From Diphasiastrum complanatum (lineage: Eukaryota > Streptophyta > Lycopodiopsida > Lycopodiales > Lycopodiaceae): a stretch of 64,000 bases of DNA. The stretch spans positions 16,387,502-16,451,501 of the forward strand of contig CM055114.1 of assembly GCA_029204225.1 (NCBI GenBank). Direction: 5' to 3'. Position 1 is the first letter of the stretch; each line of letters opens with the position of its first letter. Positions 53,591-64,000 of the stretch are shown here, piece by piece. The notes under the pieces were generated by a model that had not been told where the DNA came from, searched no databases, and was given only the letters and a program-made list of their open reading frames with translations. Position numbers and translations under genes: made by a program.

Positions 53591-55933
53591 TATTGGACAT
53601 TCGCTCATGGTGTGATTTTCCGCACAAATTGAAAAATTGGGCAGAAAGATGCACAAGAAACAAGGTCAAGCAGATCAGAACAAATCAGGGTGGAGAATAC
53701 ATCTCAAATCGATTCATTGATTTCTGCAATGATCGAGGAATCATTCACAGAAGGACAGCATCCTGTACACCATAGCACAATGGTGTTGTAGAAAGAAAGA
53801 AAGAAAGAACAGGACTCCTATGGAAGCCGCTAGGTACATGATGGCCTATTTGAAGGCTCCAAGAGTGCTGTGGGCTGAAGCAGTAGCTACAACTACCTAC
53901 ATTCAAAACAAGACAGGAAATTCTGGTGTTCCTCACACGACACCGCACGAATTATGGTGGGGTAGAAAATCCAATCTGACTTATATTCGAATCTTTGGCT
54001 ATGCAGCATATGCACATGTTCCTGACAAGCTTTGAAAGAAACTTGATGAAAAAGCAGAACAAGGATATCTTGTAGGATATGACAATCATTCGTCATACTA
54101 CAGAATCTATATGCCATAGACAAACACAATGAAAATAGTCAGAGACGTCAAGTTTGATGAGAGCAGAACAATGGCCAACAATGATTCTGTCAGTTATGAA
54201 GTCCTTGGAAGACAATATTATGATCTACCAACCACGATAGAGGGAGTAGAGGACAAACAATTAGATGAAGATGTTCAAGTCGGAGCAACGAATCAGATGA
54301 AGAAAGATTTGCAAGCCAGCCTACTACTGCAACACCTGTAAACCGAAATGGTTCCGAACCTAGCAGAACAGATAAAGGCAAGAGCATTGCAGTACTAGAA
54401 GGAGATCAACAAGAGAACAAAGAGTGCCAGCAAGATTTGTGTCAGGCAGCTCAACTTCTACATCTGAAGAGTTTTGTGGATTCAATGGAGAACCACAAAC
54501 ATTCGAGGAAGCAATTGAATGTCCAGAAAAGGACAAATGGATCCAAGCCATGAATGAGGAGATGGAATCCATGAAGAAGAATGAGGTATGGACATTGCAG
54601 CCATTACCAGATAAGCAAAAGACTGTAGAATGCGCTGAAGTATGGACCGAATGGAAATATTTCAAAGTATAAAGCAAGACTTGTAGCGAAGGGTTTTTCT
54701 CAAAGATATGATATCGACTATGTTGAGACCTTCTCTCTAGTCGTGAAACATTCGTCCCTATGCCTACTGTTTGCATATGCAGCCGCTTATGATCTCAGGA
54801 TTCACATCGTGGACTAAAAGATAGTGTTCTTACATGGTGAGCTAGACGAAGAAGTCTACATGGATCAACCTCCAGGCTACATTTCGAAATCACTTCCTAC
54901 TTATGCATGCGGAAGGTACAAGATTATCTACGGTCTGAAGCAATCAACGTGAAAATGGTATAAGAAGAAAGATCAAGCCCTGAAATCCTTAGGATTCAAG
55001 CCACTAATAGCGGATTTCAATGTTTATGTAAGAATTACAGATGGGAAGATCATCACTGTAGCTGTATATGTGGACGACACCCTGATACTCTGCAAAAGTG
55101 AAGATTTTATTGCTGAGGTAAAGTACAACATCTCGAAAGATTTCGAGATTGCAGACCTAGGAGAAGCCAGATGTTAGCTTACAGATTGACAGAGACTACG
55201 AGGAAGAGAAATTGTACCTTCATCAGTCCAGATATACCCAGAAAATCTTAGAAGATTTTAAAATGATGAATATACACCATACATGAACCTAATCGGATCA
55301 CTAATGTATCTTGCAAATAACACATGTCTTGACATTGCTTATGCTGTGTTCAGGATGAGCCAATTCAATACAAATCCAGGCTCAACGCATTGGAAGATCG
55401 CGAAACGAATCTTCCAATACCTTCAATTAACGAAGAATTTTGGATTGTATTATTCTCATGATGCAGGGTTCCAGATGCTTTCATAAAGTGATGCTAGCTG
55501 GGCATTTCTCAAGGACGACTGCAAAAGTATCTCAGGAGGATGTACTATCACAGCAACAACAACAATTCGCGGGGTCAGCAGGAAGCAGATCATCGTGGCT
55601 CAGTCATCCTCCGAAGCAGAATACGTAGCAGCAATAAAAATGGCCAATGAAATCACTTGGCTCAAACAGTTTCTTGAAGAAATAGGTGAAACGATGACAA
55701 TACATCCGCAATACACCTGACAAAGGATCCTGTGTTTCACTCAAGGATGACACACATTGCAATTAAGTACCACTTGATAAGGGATCTGATCGAAAAGAAG
55801 AAGCTGTAGACTAGTTCCATTGGAACGAAGAAGATGGTTGCTGACATCTTCACAAAGGCCTTAGACAAAGGTCTATTCAAGAAACAGAGGAGTAGTCTTG
55901 GAGTCATCAAGCTATCACACTTTGAGAGGGAGC
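53591..55933 (+). pseudogene. Copia element F: integrase, RT and RNase H, broken
   Basis: Integrase core and end: IRTNQGGEYISNRFIDFCND (about 53665-53740), VERKK-like remnant at 53790, YLKAPRVLWAEAVATTTYI and RIFGYAAYAHVPDKL. A frame change then leads to RT: TFEEAIECPEKDKWIQAMNE and NEVWTLQPLPDKQ (54480-54630). Broken text follows, through GLKQST at about 54935 and YVDDTLILCKSE at about 55070. RNase H: LIGSLMYLANNTCLDIAYAV (55290-55350), QSSSEAEYVAA at about 55605, and KKMVADIFTKALDKG at about 55830. There are more than ten stops or shifts. It abuts a purine tract (GAGAGGGAGC) and an LTR at 55934. Confidence 0.9.
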
Positions 55934-56756
55934 TGAAGAAACAAAATGTTTTTGTTACTAAAGCTCTGCTAGCTCTCAACTCCCAATCTGACGAAAAGAC
56001 GTGAAAGGAAAATGTTCGTGACATAACTCTTTGTGACACAAAACTCTTCGCGACACAAAACTCTTCGCTCCAAAGGACCAGGAAGATCGGACAAGTATGA
56101 TGAAGTACAAATCCCTGATATGATATGATGCCGTCAACAAAAGAGTGTTAGGACATGCCTAATCCACCGCTCTTGTAATCCATGATTAGTTATAGATTGT
56201 TTAATCTATCTGATCATGAATGTTACTCTGAGTATATGCAGTTGCTAGATACATCAAAATATACACAGACACAGATAGACAATATACAAAAACAAAAAAT
56301 CCACCAGTGAGCAAGACAATTTTGTAAGTAGGATCCATAGAGATCCAAGAAGTCCGCTAGTAAGCGAGACATTGCTCGTTGGAGAACACCGCTTCTCTCA
56401 TGCCAATGCGCTGTGTGGTTTTGTCACACAGTGCTTGAAACCAAGAGGATCAATAGATGACGTTGTAGCTGTTATGCACATATCATTCAAAATTTTGTCT
56501 GATCTCGAATGAATTATTGTCTACTATTGTTCATGTATCTCATTCACTTGTTTTATCTATTCCGCACATTGGTTCAATCTTGTTGAATGCTGAATTAATT
56601 TATAACATAGGTCAGCAATGTCTGTCTACATTCTGGAGGATTGTAGAAATGATATAGCAGGCAGTGACCAGCAATCATATCCAAACTCCATCCGAATTGA
56701 TTTCATTCGTGATTGTTTTGCTTCGCATTTCGTTTGCGCTTCCTGATTATTTCGCA
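55934..56756 (+). repeat. LTR of Copia element F
   Basis: It begins TGAAGAAAC after the purine tract and ends near TTATTTCGCA, four bases before a primer site. The start contains TTCGTGACA, TTTGTGACA and TTCGCGACA words (56010-56060), related to the palindrome array at 7031-7249. It is preceded by pol and followed by a primer site, so it acts as both a 3' and a 5' LTR. Confidence 0.75.
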
Positions 56757-56760
56757 TAAG

Positions 56761-56772
56761 TGGTATCAGAGC
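56761..56772 (+). other. Primer-binding site after the element F LTR
   Basis: TGGTATCAGAGC, complementary to initiator methionine tRNA. Its presence downstream of an LTR that already follows a pol region implies a tandem or recombined Copia arrangement. Confidence 0.9.
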
Positions 56773-56817
56773 TCGTTTCGTTTCATTTCGTTACAAAGCC
56801 TAATTTCCCTTCACATA

Positions 56818-57949
56818 TGGCCAATACTCTGTTGAGACTCCCCACATCTCCACCAGCTGACATCCCACCGTCGTATGACATAGACAGGAATGGTCACATC
56901 ATTCAAGATGCTCGTGGTAAGTTAGTCATCGCGTGCATGAGAGAGCTCATGTATATACACTTTATCTGAGAAATCTTCATGGCTAGCGTGAGGTCCACGC
57001 AGATTGCAAGAATCATGTCATTGAACAGTTGTGTGTAGAGTTCATTGTCCCCTCCGACACATGCAATTTGAATGGGAATGGATGGTGAGACACATGGAAA
57101 CTCTGATGAGCCACCGCAAATCAGAGATTCGAGATTCATTGAGAGTTGGCAGACCTAGGCCTTCCCACGTGGAGAAAGTAGACTGGAAGTATGCAAGGAA
57201 GGAACTTCGAGAAAATAAAGATCGCTTTAAGTATCAACGAGAGACATCCAGAGCTCAACCAGAGACCACGGGGGCTTCTCACTTGGGCAGTGGCGACGAG
57301 GGATATTTTCAGGCCGTAGGGCGGTCTCCCACACGCGAGGAATATATGTATGTGTATGGTCACAATACGCAAGCATTGCTCAAGTTATTGGAGAGGCAAG
57401 GCGTGCGGATAGACTGGGCTACTGCTCTTGAGGTATGACTTCCAATAGATTTTATTTTCTTTACATTCGCTAGTCTCTCTCACTCCCACCACATTTATCA
57501 CAATTTTTCCTCCATGAGTGATGATGAGGTCCTCAGTTATATGGATGGAATGTCCCCCTCGCGGAGAGACTACAGGCTCATTGGGAGGCACAGAGTTCCA
57601 GTAGGTTGGTCGACTACCTGTCAACATCCTCTCATTCTGAGGAGATTCAGTCTCCACACCCCTCCAAATGAGGTGTTTCCCCTCCCACGAGGGTCTCTCC
57701 CCCCCACATGATAATGCCAGTGCCTCATCCTGGCATACTCGGGAGAAGAGAGATCATAGGAGGAGCGGCCTCAGCAGTGACCCCTGTTGTAGAGGTGGCG
57801 ACGATGATGTCGTACCTCATGCGGTCTCGAGTCCAGACATTTCTCTAGCAAGCCTCGTCGTAGGCGGCAGTCGTGTCATCACTCGCATGAGGCGACTCAT
57901 GCATGTGGTCTTCAACAAGGATATTTTCAAGGAATGGCATGCAAGATGA
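56818..57949 (+). pseudogene. CACTA-associated Transposase_24-like gene, decayed
   Basis: The start MANTLLRLPTSPPADIPPSY leads to YDIDRNGHIIQDARGKLVIA and CMRELMYIHF (56818-56965), broken by TGA. Then 57031-57438 encodes EWEWMVRHMETLMSHRKSEI, GRPRPSHVEKVDWKYARKEL, KYQRETSRAQPETTGASHLG and EYMYVYGHNTQALL. This is the pattern of the second protein of plant CACTA elements (Transposase_24 / PttA-like). A possible intron after 57432 (GAG|GTATGA) leads to a short exon (DEVLSYMDGMSPSRRD) and a basic end (RVITRMRRLMHVVFNKDIF) closing at 57949. No TNP2 is adjacent. A partial tandem copy follows at 57975-58140. Confidence 0.7.
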
Positions 57950-57974
57950 TAAAGACAAAAATTATGTTGTTTAC

Positions 57975-58140
57975 TAGTTGTATAGAGAATTTCTAGTCCC
58001 CTCCTCTGATATGTAGTTTGATCGAAAATGGATGGTGAGTCGCATGGGAGGTGTGATGAGTCACCGCAAATCGGAGATCCGAGATGCGATGAAAGCTGGT
58101 AGATCTAGGCCACACCATGTGCACAAGGAAGACTGGACAC
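57975..58140 (+). repeat. Partial duplicate of the Transposase_24-like gene
   Basis: It matches 57030-57185 (WMVSRMGGVMSHRKSEIRDA and GRSRPHHVHKEDW) with clear divergence. It is cut at 58140 by Copia sequence. Confidence 0.85.
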
Positions 58141-58930
58141 CCCTTTAATTCATCCTCTTTCCTAGGTTCTAAATGTACATGAACAAAGTACACACAACAA
58201 AAGGTGCTAAGGTGATCTACCTTAGGCTTTTCCTTATACAACCCATATGGTGATTTTCCTCCTAGACCAAGTCTATTGCAAATATAATTTGCACAAGAAA
58301 TTGCTACTCCCCAAATTTTTTTTGGAAGAGATGCCTCTATTCAAAGAGCTTTTGCACATTAAAAAAGAGTTCTATTTTTTCTTTCAGCCATCCCATTTTG
58401 TTGGGGGGAATAAGCACAAGTGAACTCTCTCCTCAATCCCTCTTGCTCACAATAATCATTAAATTTGTTGGAGACATGCTCTTTACCACCATCACATCTC
58501 AAAGCTTTTAAAATACAAGAGAATGGGTTTTCAACAAAATCTTTGAATTTGAGAAATACATCAAACACCATAGACTTGGAAGATAAGAGATACACCCCAC
58601 AAAATCTTGTATAATTATCAATAAAAGTGACAAAGCATGTAGCTCCTCATTTGCTGCTCTTGGAAGATGCATAGCTCAAAAGGAAGTTGAGATGTGATGT
58701 TGGATCTTGGAAAAGGCCTCTTATGAGATTTGGCAATAGCACAAGCTTCACAAGGTTGAAGCTCCTTTGGTATAGTCTTTGGCAATCCAATAGGCTTTCC
58801 ATCTTTCATCATAGATGTCATGGCCTTGAGATTGGGAGATCTAAGTCTTGTAGGCAACATCACAAATGTTAGCACTCTCAAAAGAATGTAATTTGTATAA
58901 TCTACCAAATCTAGATCCTCTAGCTATCAC
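58141..58930 (-). pseudogene. Copia integrase fragment (element G)
   Basis: Read from 58930 down: GLPKTIPKELQPCEACAIAK and SHKRPFPRS (zinc-binding end), LRCDGGKEHVSNKFNDYCEQ, YSPQQNGMAERKNRTLF (58595-58359), then a broken part to KPKVDHLSTF and PRKEDELKGC (58241-58140). Asp and Glu motifs of the core are present (CDGG, MAERKNR). It is isolated, with no LTRs or RT. Confidence 0.88.
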
Positions 58931-58944
58931 CTCATCCTCACTCT

Positions 58945-58948
<4 letters not shown>

Positions 58949-59032
<84 letters not shown>
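58949..59032. repeat. Compound microsatellite (TC)19(TA)23
   Basis: TC dinucleotides at 58949-58986 continue directly into TA dinucleotides at 58987-59032. Confidence 0.98.
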
Positions 59033-59036
<4 letters not shown>

Positions 59037-59213
59037 AAAAATACCATGCCATAAAAATAGACCCCTTTGTAAAAGGCCAATTTAAGATTGTAATTTTTTT
59101 GTATCAATCTTCATATGAGATTTAATATGTATGAACAATTTTAAGAACTAAAAATACTCAATTTACTATAATATAGTAGAAGCAACTTGTAGATATAACT
59201 TGTATAATCTCTC

Positions 59214-61698
59214 GACCTAATGAGTGATGTAAATGCTTTGACACTATTTTTACCCAATGTTATCCAAGAAAAAATCCTTCAATTTACATAATTTTGGGAT
59301 ATTATTTAATATTCTCTTGTTGTATCTTTACATAACGACCTAATAGGAGATTGATTCTCAACTTTATCAAATCTAATAATATTCATAATGTAACACTAAA
59401 TAAACAAATGTAGTGTTGTGATATAAGTTGCAAAGCGTTTATATGATTTTTTTCCATATTGAATATAAATATGCACTATGGTACTTGAAAACTTTTTTAT
59501 ATTGGCAATTACCAAAGCATGTAGAGGCCAACATGAGTGGAAGATGTATTTTTCATAAAACATTCTTAGTGCACATTTGGGATAAAGGCGAGCAACATCG
59601 AGAGATGGATTATCTACAAAAATCATTTGCACAATAGTGAATAAAGTCTAAGCTCCAAGCATGAGATGCGAGTTCTATAGATTTTGTTGTTTTCAAGTGA
59701 TGCAATTTCTATTACACACATAGGCATAGAGAAGCCTTGTAAGACAAGATGTTTGAATAATTTTCAAAGGCAATACTACCTATTTTCTCAAAATTAAGCA
59801 TCAATGGATGGACAAAAAAAAGGCGTGAGGCCTTAAATATCAACATCACCACTATTTGCAATAACCTTTTGGAAGATTATTAAATGAAATGAAGAAGTCA
59901 ATGCTAACTTTGGTCCATGTTGGCTTAAGACCATTTTTAGTTAGTCTCTTTGAGGTTGAAAGCCAAGGTATGCTAAAAGGTCATGAGGTCACAAATGTTT
60001 TGGATGCACAATAATTCTAGTTTATATTAGAGTTGATCATCAAAGGATATATACTCATTATTAAGGAGAAGTGGTGATGTTCTAAGATGACATCTAGGAG
60101 CAAAAGTCATTTGTGAAATTTTTGACTTATATCTCGAGTCTCCAAAGAATAACTCTTTCCTTTTGGTTAAGACCTTAGGTGCACACCATATTCAGGACAA
60201 GCATAATACCAAGTAGGTAATGATCATTACAAAAGAATGGTTCACCAATCATTATTTGATGTATATTCATATTTTGTGATCCCTTGTTAAACTTTTATCA
60301 TAAATTTTGCTAAAATTTTATAATGCCATGGCATTTTAGAAGAAAATACACTCAATTGCATGGTTTCAACCCTTGTGGTAAAATTCAATTAACCTTTAAT
60401 GTTGACTTTTTTTCAAAATCCATTGAATAACCTCAAAAGATAGAATTGCTTTTGCAAGGCAATGCCAAAAAAATGGCGGCGTGAAACAGATTTGAAAGTC
60501 CTCATTTGAAATACATGAAATTTGTCCATCGCAGCACGGTGCTTGGGTAGAGTGGTTGACTGCGACCAGCAAAGCACCGGCTCGAATCCCAGCCGCTGCG
60601 GAATGACATTGTAAGGAGCTTGCTCCGCACTTGGCATTGCCCAGGTGGCGTGGCCAGGCTGTATATATTGTGTATAACCCAGTAGTGGCGTAACTCTGTA
60701 TCCAAAAAAAAAAAACATCAAATTTTATACATGTTTCAAGGAAACTATGCTCATCTTTTATTTATTAAGTTGTGGCCATTTGGCACTATTCTCATTGATT
60801 CCATCATAAGTATATTTGCAATTCGAGAAAGGTGTTTAGATATAATGCTGATCAACAACAAAGAAGTAAATTTTGTGAGCAGCCATGGTTCCAAACCCTA
60901 CTTGGTGTGCTCATGAGAATCAACCATGAGAGATATGATGCAAGCCCATTATGGATGTCCTAGTTCTGAGTGATGGTGAAGGTCATGAAACGGGAGAGGA
61001 GAGAGGAAGCGTAAGTTAGATTGTTAGTGCACGGCTTCTGACAAAGAGTCAGCAAGTGAGAGGCATGCGAGAGGAAGTGCCTTGGCAGAATTAAATCCGA
61101 AAAAAAACTTCTCTTATTATGACATGCAGAGTGCTCATCATGAGCTTGGTCATGAACAAAAGTCTATAACGTGATTTCATAACGCAGGAGGTTGTTAATT
61201 GATGCAAGTAGATGAATGGCAGAATTGTTGTGTGATCTGAAATGCACAAAAATATTACTGGCTAGTAGTCCTTAATGACTTATGAGTCGTGCTTGTTGTG
61301 GATAGCAACCAACCTTTAGGGAAAATGACCTCACCGAAACCTTACAGAAAATTATTGTAGTGAAGCAGGCAGTGAGATCGGTCTAATAAGATGCGCTTCA
61401 AACTGAAGGCACATAGGAGTGGCCATTTGCAACTCAATATAAGGACTTCAAAGCAATTACACACAGACAAAAACCTTTTGATTATTTAAATTTCCAAGGT
61501 TCAGGCAAAAGCGTAGGATACAAATTCTTCTGATTCATGGTTATGAGTTATGACATGCTAAAAATAAGTCAAAATTTCATCTTCATCCCTGAAATTCTCT
61601 CGAAAGTCCACATGAATGACTAAATTTGTACACAGTTGTTCATTTCTCTTTTGTATCAATTTTGAGGTTGCACAGAAGACTACATCCAATATGAAAAT
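59214..61698 (+). repeat. Duplicated segment, copy 2
   Basis: Partner of 46236-48538. It carries an extra block at about 59755-59890 and another at about 61290-61375. Its right part is the first unit of a tandem array leading to the BYPASS1-like gene, so this copy is probably at the original location and 46236-48538 is the duplicate. Confidence 0.95.
60524..60715 (+). mobile_element. tRNA-derived SINE, copy 2
   Basis: Same insertion as 47392-47585, carried by the segment duplication: A-box TTGGGTAGAGTGG, B-box GGCTCGAATCCC, poly(A) 60704-60715, flanks ATGAAATTT (60515-60523) and ATCAAATTT (60717-60725). Shared position shows the SINE is older than the duplication. Confidence 0.88.
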
Positions 61699-62700
61699 AT
61701 TTTTTAAGACTGGTGTGATCACTTACTTGCAAAATGGTCAAGTTATCATCTTCAGGCCTCCTAAGTAGGACACTCTCCTAGTACTGCTCAATGGCCTATG
61801 TATCCTGGTTGTATTGGATAGCAACCTTAAGGGCAGTGATCTCACAAAAACCTTAAAAAAGTTGTTACATCCGAGAGAAAGTAGATGGGTCTCATAGTAT
61901 GTGCTTGCGAGGGAAGGCATCCGCAAGTGACCGTTTGCTACTTACTCAACACATCGACTCTTCAGCAAATATATACACAGAAACCAAAAGCAACTGATTT
62001 TTCACTTTCCATGATCATATATGCTATATTCCAATAAAAAAACTACGATACATGTTCTTCTCATTCATGGATCCGATGTACTAAATTATCTTTGAAATTC
62101 TCTCCACAAGTCCTACGAACATAGTTATCCATTTATCTTTGCTCCAATTTTGAGATTGCACAGAACATTACATCTAGTAAGAAGATATTTTTCAGAACTG
62201 TTGTGATCACTTGCAAATGGCCAGAATATCACCTTCAAAGTAAGATACTGTGTCTTAGTAGCCCTTAATGACCTATGAATCCGAACCGTTTTGAATAGCA
62301 ACCTTCAGAGCTATTACATTTGAGAGCAGACAATGAGATGAGTCTAATAACAAGTGCTTGTGAGGGAAGGAGCACACGACTGACCATTTGCTACTTAATA
62401 TATTGAATGTTCAAAACCAAATGACACATAAACCAAAGCTATTAATTTTTCACCTTCCAAGCAAAACAAGTCGGATACATGGGCACGACATGGTAAAAAA
62501 AATTCAAAAATTTATCTCTCGTAAGTCCACATCAGTGGCTGCATATCTGTACATAGTTGTTCATTTTCCTTGTATCAGACTCGAGGTCAGACAGACCATA
62601 ACATCTATTATGGAGATATTTTTCAAAACTGTTGCGATCACCTGTATTGCCATTTAAATGGTAAACATCTCGCTTTCATGCCAAGGTGAGCTACTCTATG
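61262..62700. repeat. Diverged tandem array, three units of about 460-515 bp
   Basis: Units start near 61262 (CTAGTAGTCCTTAATGACTT), 61777 (CTAGTACTGCTCAATGGCCT) and 62251 (TTAGTAGCCCTTAATGACCT). Each runs through the same order of landmarks: GATAGCAACC, GTCTAATA/GTCTCATA, CATTTGCTACTT-like, AAATTCTCTC, GTTGTTCATTT, TTTGAGGTTGCACAGA and TGTTGTGATCAC. Divergence increases towards the gene. No coding frame is supported. Confidence 0.85.
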
Positions 62701-62856
62701 AAAGGTCGAGACATCGTCCAATTGACCAGAGTTCTCCCGAACAACTGACAGAGATGCCTAATATCCTGTACAGTCGCTCACCTTCTAGATTCATGTGATG
62801 GAACCGAAGGGTATCCAAAATTGAAATTTGCACTCGTAGTGAGTGGATAGCTAAAC

Positions 62857-63942
62857 TCAGCTTCTGGAATGAGTAATCAAATTAAGGAGAGCTACTCTGC
62901 TGTTCACCAGCATCCGGAAGAGCTCGTTCACCTGCTGCTCTAAAAGCCCCAGGCCCTTCCCAAGCTCCTCCGACTGCTCTCTCAAATTCCCAGCCAATCG
63001 CCTCAACTCAAAAGCTTGCTCATTGCAGCTCATCTTCAACAGCACAGCATGGTCCAGGATATGATGGAGCTGCTTGACGATGGCATCTATACCAGTGAGC
63101 TCGCCAAGAAGAGCAGGTGATCCATTTGTCTTTCCCCTGTGCATCTCATCGTTCAGTCTGCATTGCAAGGTGATCAGGGGGGCAGACCATAGAAAGTGGC
63201 TGGGCACACGGAGGCCAGAGAGAGGTCGAAAGGGCTTGACAGTGAGCGCAGCTGCAACGATGCCACATACGAAAATGGTATTAACCTTTGCACCATAGAT
63301 AGCAGTGATGAAGGGTTTGCTCTTGACAATGGGATCGGCAAGCTTGTCAGCCATGCGCCGCAGGGTGGAGTTGCAAGAGTCCAGCTTTAAGGAGAACCTC
63401 GCCTGTACCTGGATGTCATCCTTGCGCTTTATAGTATGCAAGCATTCCTGCAGCGCATTCCTTACGCGCTTTAATTTGATGTCGCTTGTCCACCAATTGT
63501 CCCTGGCATCCACTAGATGCAGTGCGAGCTGCAACTGCGTCTGGTAATGTTTCATTTTAGATATCTTGTCTTGCAATGCATTGCACACATCTAACAGCTT
63601 TGCGCTGTCTTCCAGGTACTCCCCAACCCATTTGTCCTCTCTTTCGAAATAGGGCAACTCAAAGTCGGGGATGAGAGTCTCCACGGCAGAATTGGTGACC
63701 AAGGTGGCATCCAAAGCTTGATGCAGCCAGGGAAGATTGAGGTAAGAACCGTCGTGTTTGCTCTGCTGTAGCTGGTCAAGCCTGCGTGCTAGATCATCCT
63801 CAAAGGCCTTAAGAGATGGATCAGGAAGGGGACAAGTGGCCGGCGACGATGGAGCACGGATCGCAAATTGAGGGTAAGAAAATGCAGTGAGAGCGGTGCC
63901 TATAGTTGCGATGAGTGACGAGCCCTGCTGCTGATGCGCCAT
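62857..63942 (-). CDS. BPS1: BYPASS1-like protein
   Basis: This intact frame of 361 residues matches the plant BYPASS1 family in length and layout. BPS1 in Arabidopsis restrains a root-derived mobile signal that arrests shoot growth; the biochemical role is not settled. N-terminal residues 40-170 are helical with the family pattern NLPWLHQALDATLVT, FELPYFEREDKWVGEYLED and AKLLDVCNALQDKIS. Around 215-236 IYGAKVNTIFVCGIVAAALT forms the conserved hydrophobic segment. The C-terminal part (303-350) is a long helix with coiled-coil character (EELGKGLGLLEQQVNELFRM). I chose the first ATG (63942), which follows a pyrimidine-poor CACAATTAG that could be the acceptor of a 5'UTR intron. Its G+C is higher than the surrounding repeats. 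The upstream promoter lies outside the window. Confidence 0.9.
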   Translation of the reverse strand: MAHQQQGSSLIATIGTALTAFSYPQFAIRAPSSPATCPLPDPSLKAFEDDLARRLDQLQQSKHDGSYLNLPWLHQALDATLVTNSAVETLIPDFELPYFEREDKWVGEYLEDSAKLLDVCNALQDKISKMKHYQTQLQLALHLVDARDNWWTSDIKLKRVRNALQECLHTIKRKDDIQVQARFSLKLDSCNSTLRRMADKLADPIVKSKPFITAIYGAKVNTIFVCGIVAAALTVKPFRPLSGLRVPSHFLWSAPLITLQCRLNDEMHRGKTNGSPALLGELTGIDAIVKQLHHILDHAVLLKMSCNEQAFELRRLAGNLREQSEELGKGLGLLEQQVNELFRMLVNSRVALLNLITHSRS

Positions 63943-64000
63943 GGCCTAATTGTGTTTTCAGGTTACACAAAGTGGAGATCGCGGATGGTGAGGGCAGCAG
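63943..64000 (-). other. 5' untranslated region or intron edge of the BYPASS1-like gene
   Basis: Only 58 bases remain. On the reverse strand they include GTAACCTG and end CACAATTAG just before GCC-ATG, so a short 5'UTR intron boundary is possible but cannot be confirmed. Confidence 0.3.

Noticed and set aside
1-64000. CRISPR arrays, bacterial operons, rRNA genes or true tRNA genes
   Set aside because: None seen. The only tRNA-like sequence is the head of the SINE, which lacks a full cloverleaf, and the tandem repeats present are not CRISPR-like.

Overview
This is a repeat-dominated piece of a land-plant nuclear genome. The evidence is a BYPASS1-type gene (a plant-specific family), a broken copy of a chloroplast-lumen FKBP20-2 immunophilin gene, a tRNA-derived SINE, Copia elements primed by the initiator-methionine tRNA, Athila/Tat-like Gypsy elements and CACTA transposons. 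The dense nesting and mix of old decayed and young elements fit a large genome such as a fern, gymnosperm or large angiosperm. I cannot name the species or clade from the sequence.

Layout. 1-5548: a degenerate Gypsy element that enters the window inside its 5' LTR, with a 261-bp tandem duplication in RNase H and a chimeric 3' end. 5774-7500: reverse-strand Copia gag/protease followed by a palindrome array. 7516-14622: a reverse-strand Gypsy element split by a clean 4.6-kb Copia insertion (8805-13413, 273-bp LTRs, GATATA target duplication). 14623-20120: a complete Copia-derived element with two 653-bp LTRs. Its polyprotein frame runs almost the whole internal region, yet integrase is absent and reverse transcriptase is eroded. 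20121-28309: a Gypsy integrase fragment and then a decayed CACTA transposon ending in CTTGTAGTG. 28310-30566: a decayed unknown gene and non-coding DNA. 30567-33678: a second copy of the first Gypsy LTR and gag, carrying a perfect hairpin and fused to a GC-rich, unrecognised coding frame. 34741-41455: Gypsy integrase, a second copy of the 653-bp-LTR Copia family, and a Gypsy chromovirus. 41455-43925: a reverse-strand LTR, a cluster of ACACGTGT motifs with a TATA box, and an unrecognised 258-residue reading frame. 43929-45214: the FKBP20-2 pseudogene.

46236-48538 and 59214-61698 are two copies of one segment that includes a SINE. Between them lie a foldback array, CACTA fragments, Gypsy gag with a 395-bp tandem repeat, further Copia pieces and a CACTA-associated Transposase_24-like gene. 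61262-62700 is a diverged tandem array, and 62857-63942 is the BYPASS1-like gene, the only gene in the window that looks intact and host-encoded.

The transposons do not work together as a pathway. The most unusual items are the Copia-derived family with a long but non-canonical polyprotein, the GC-rich unknown frame at 32462-33678 with three in-frame stops, and the unknown frame at 43152 behind a G-box cluster.
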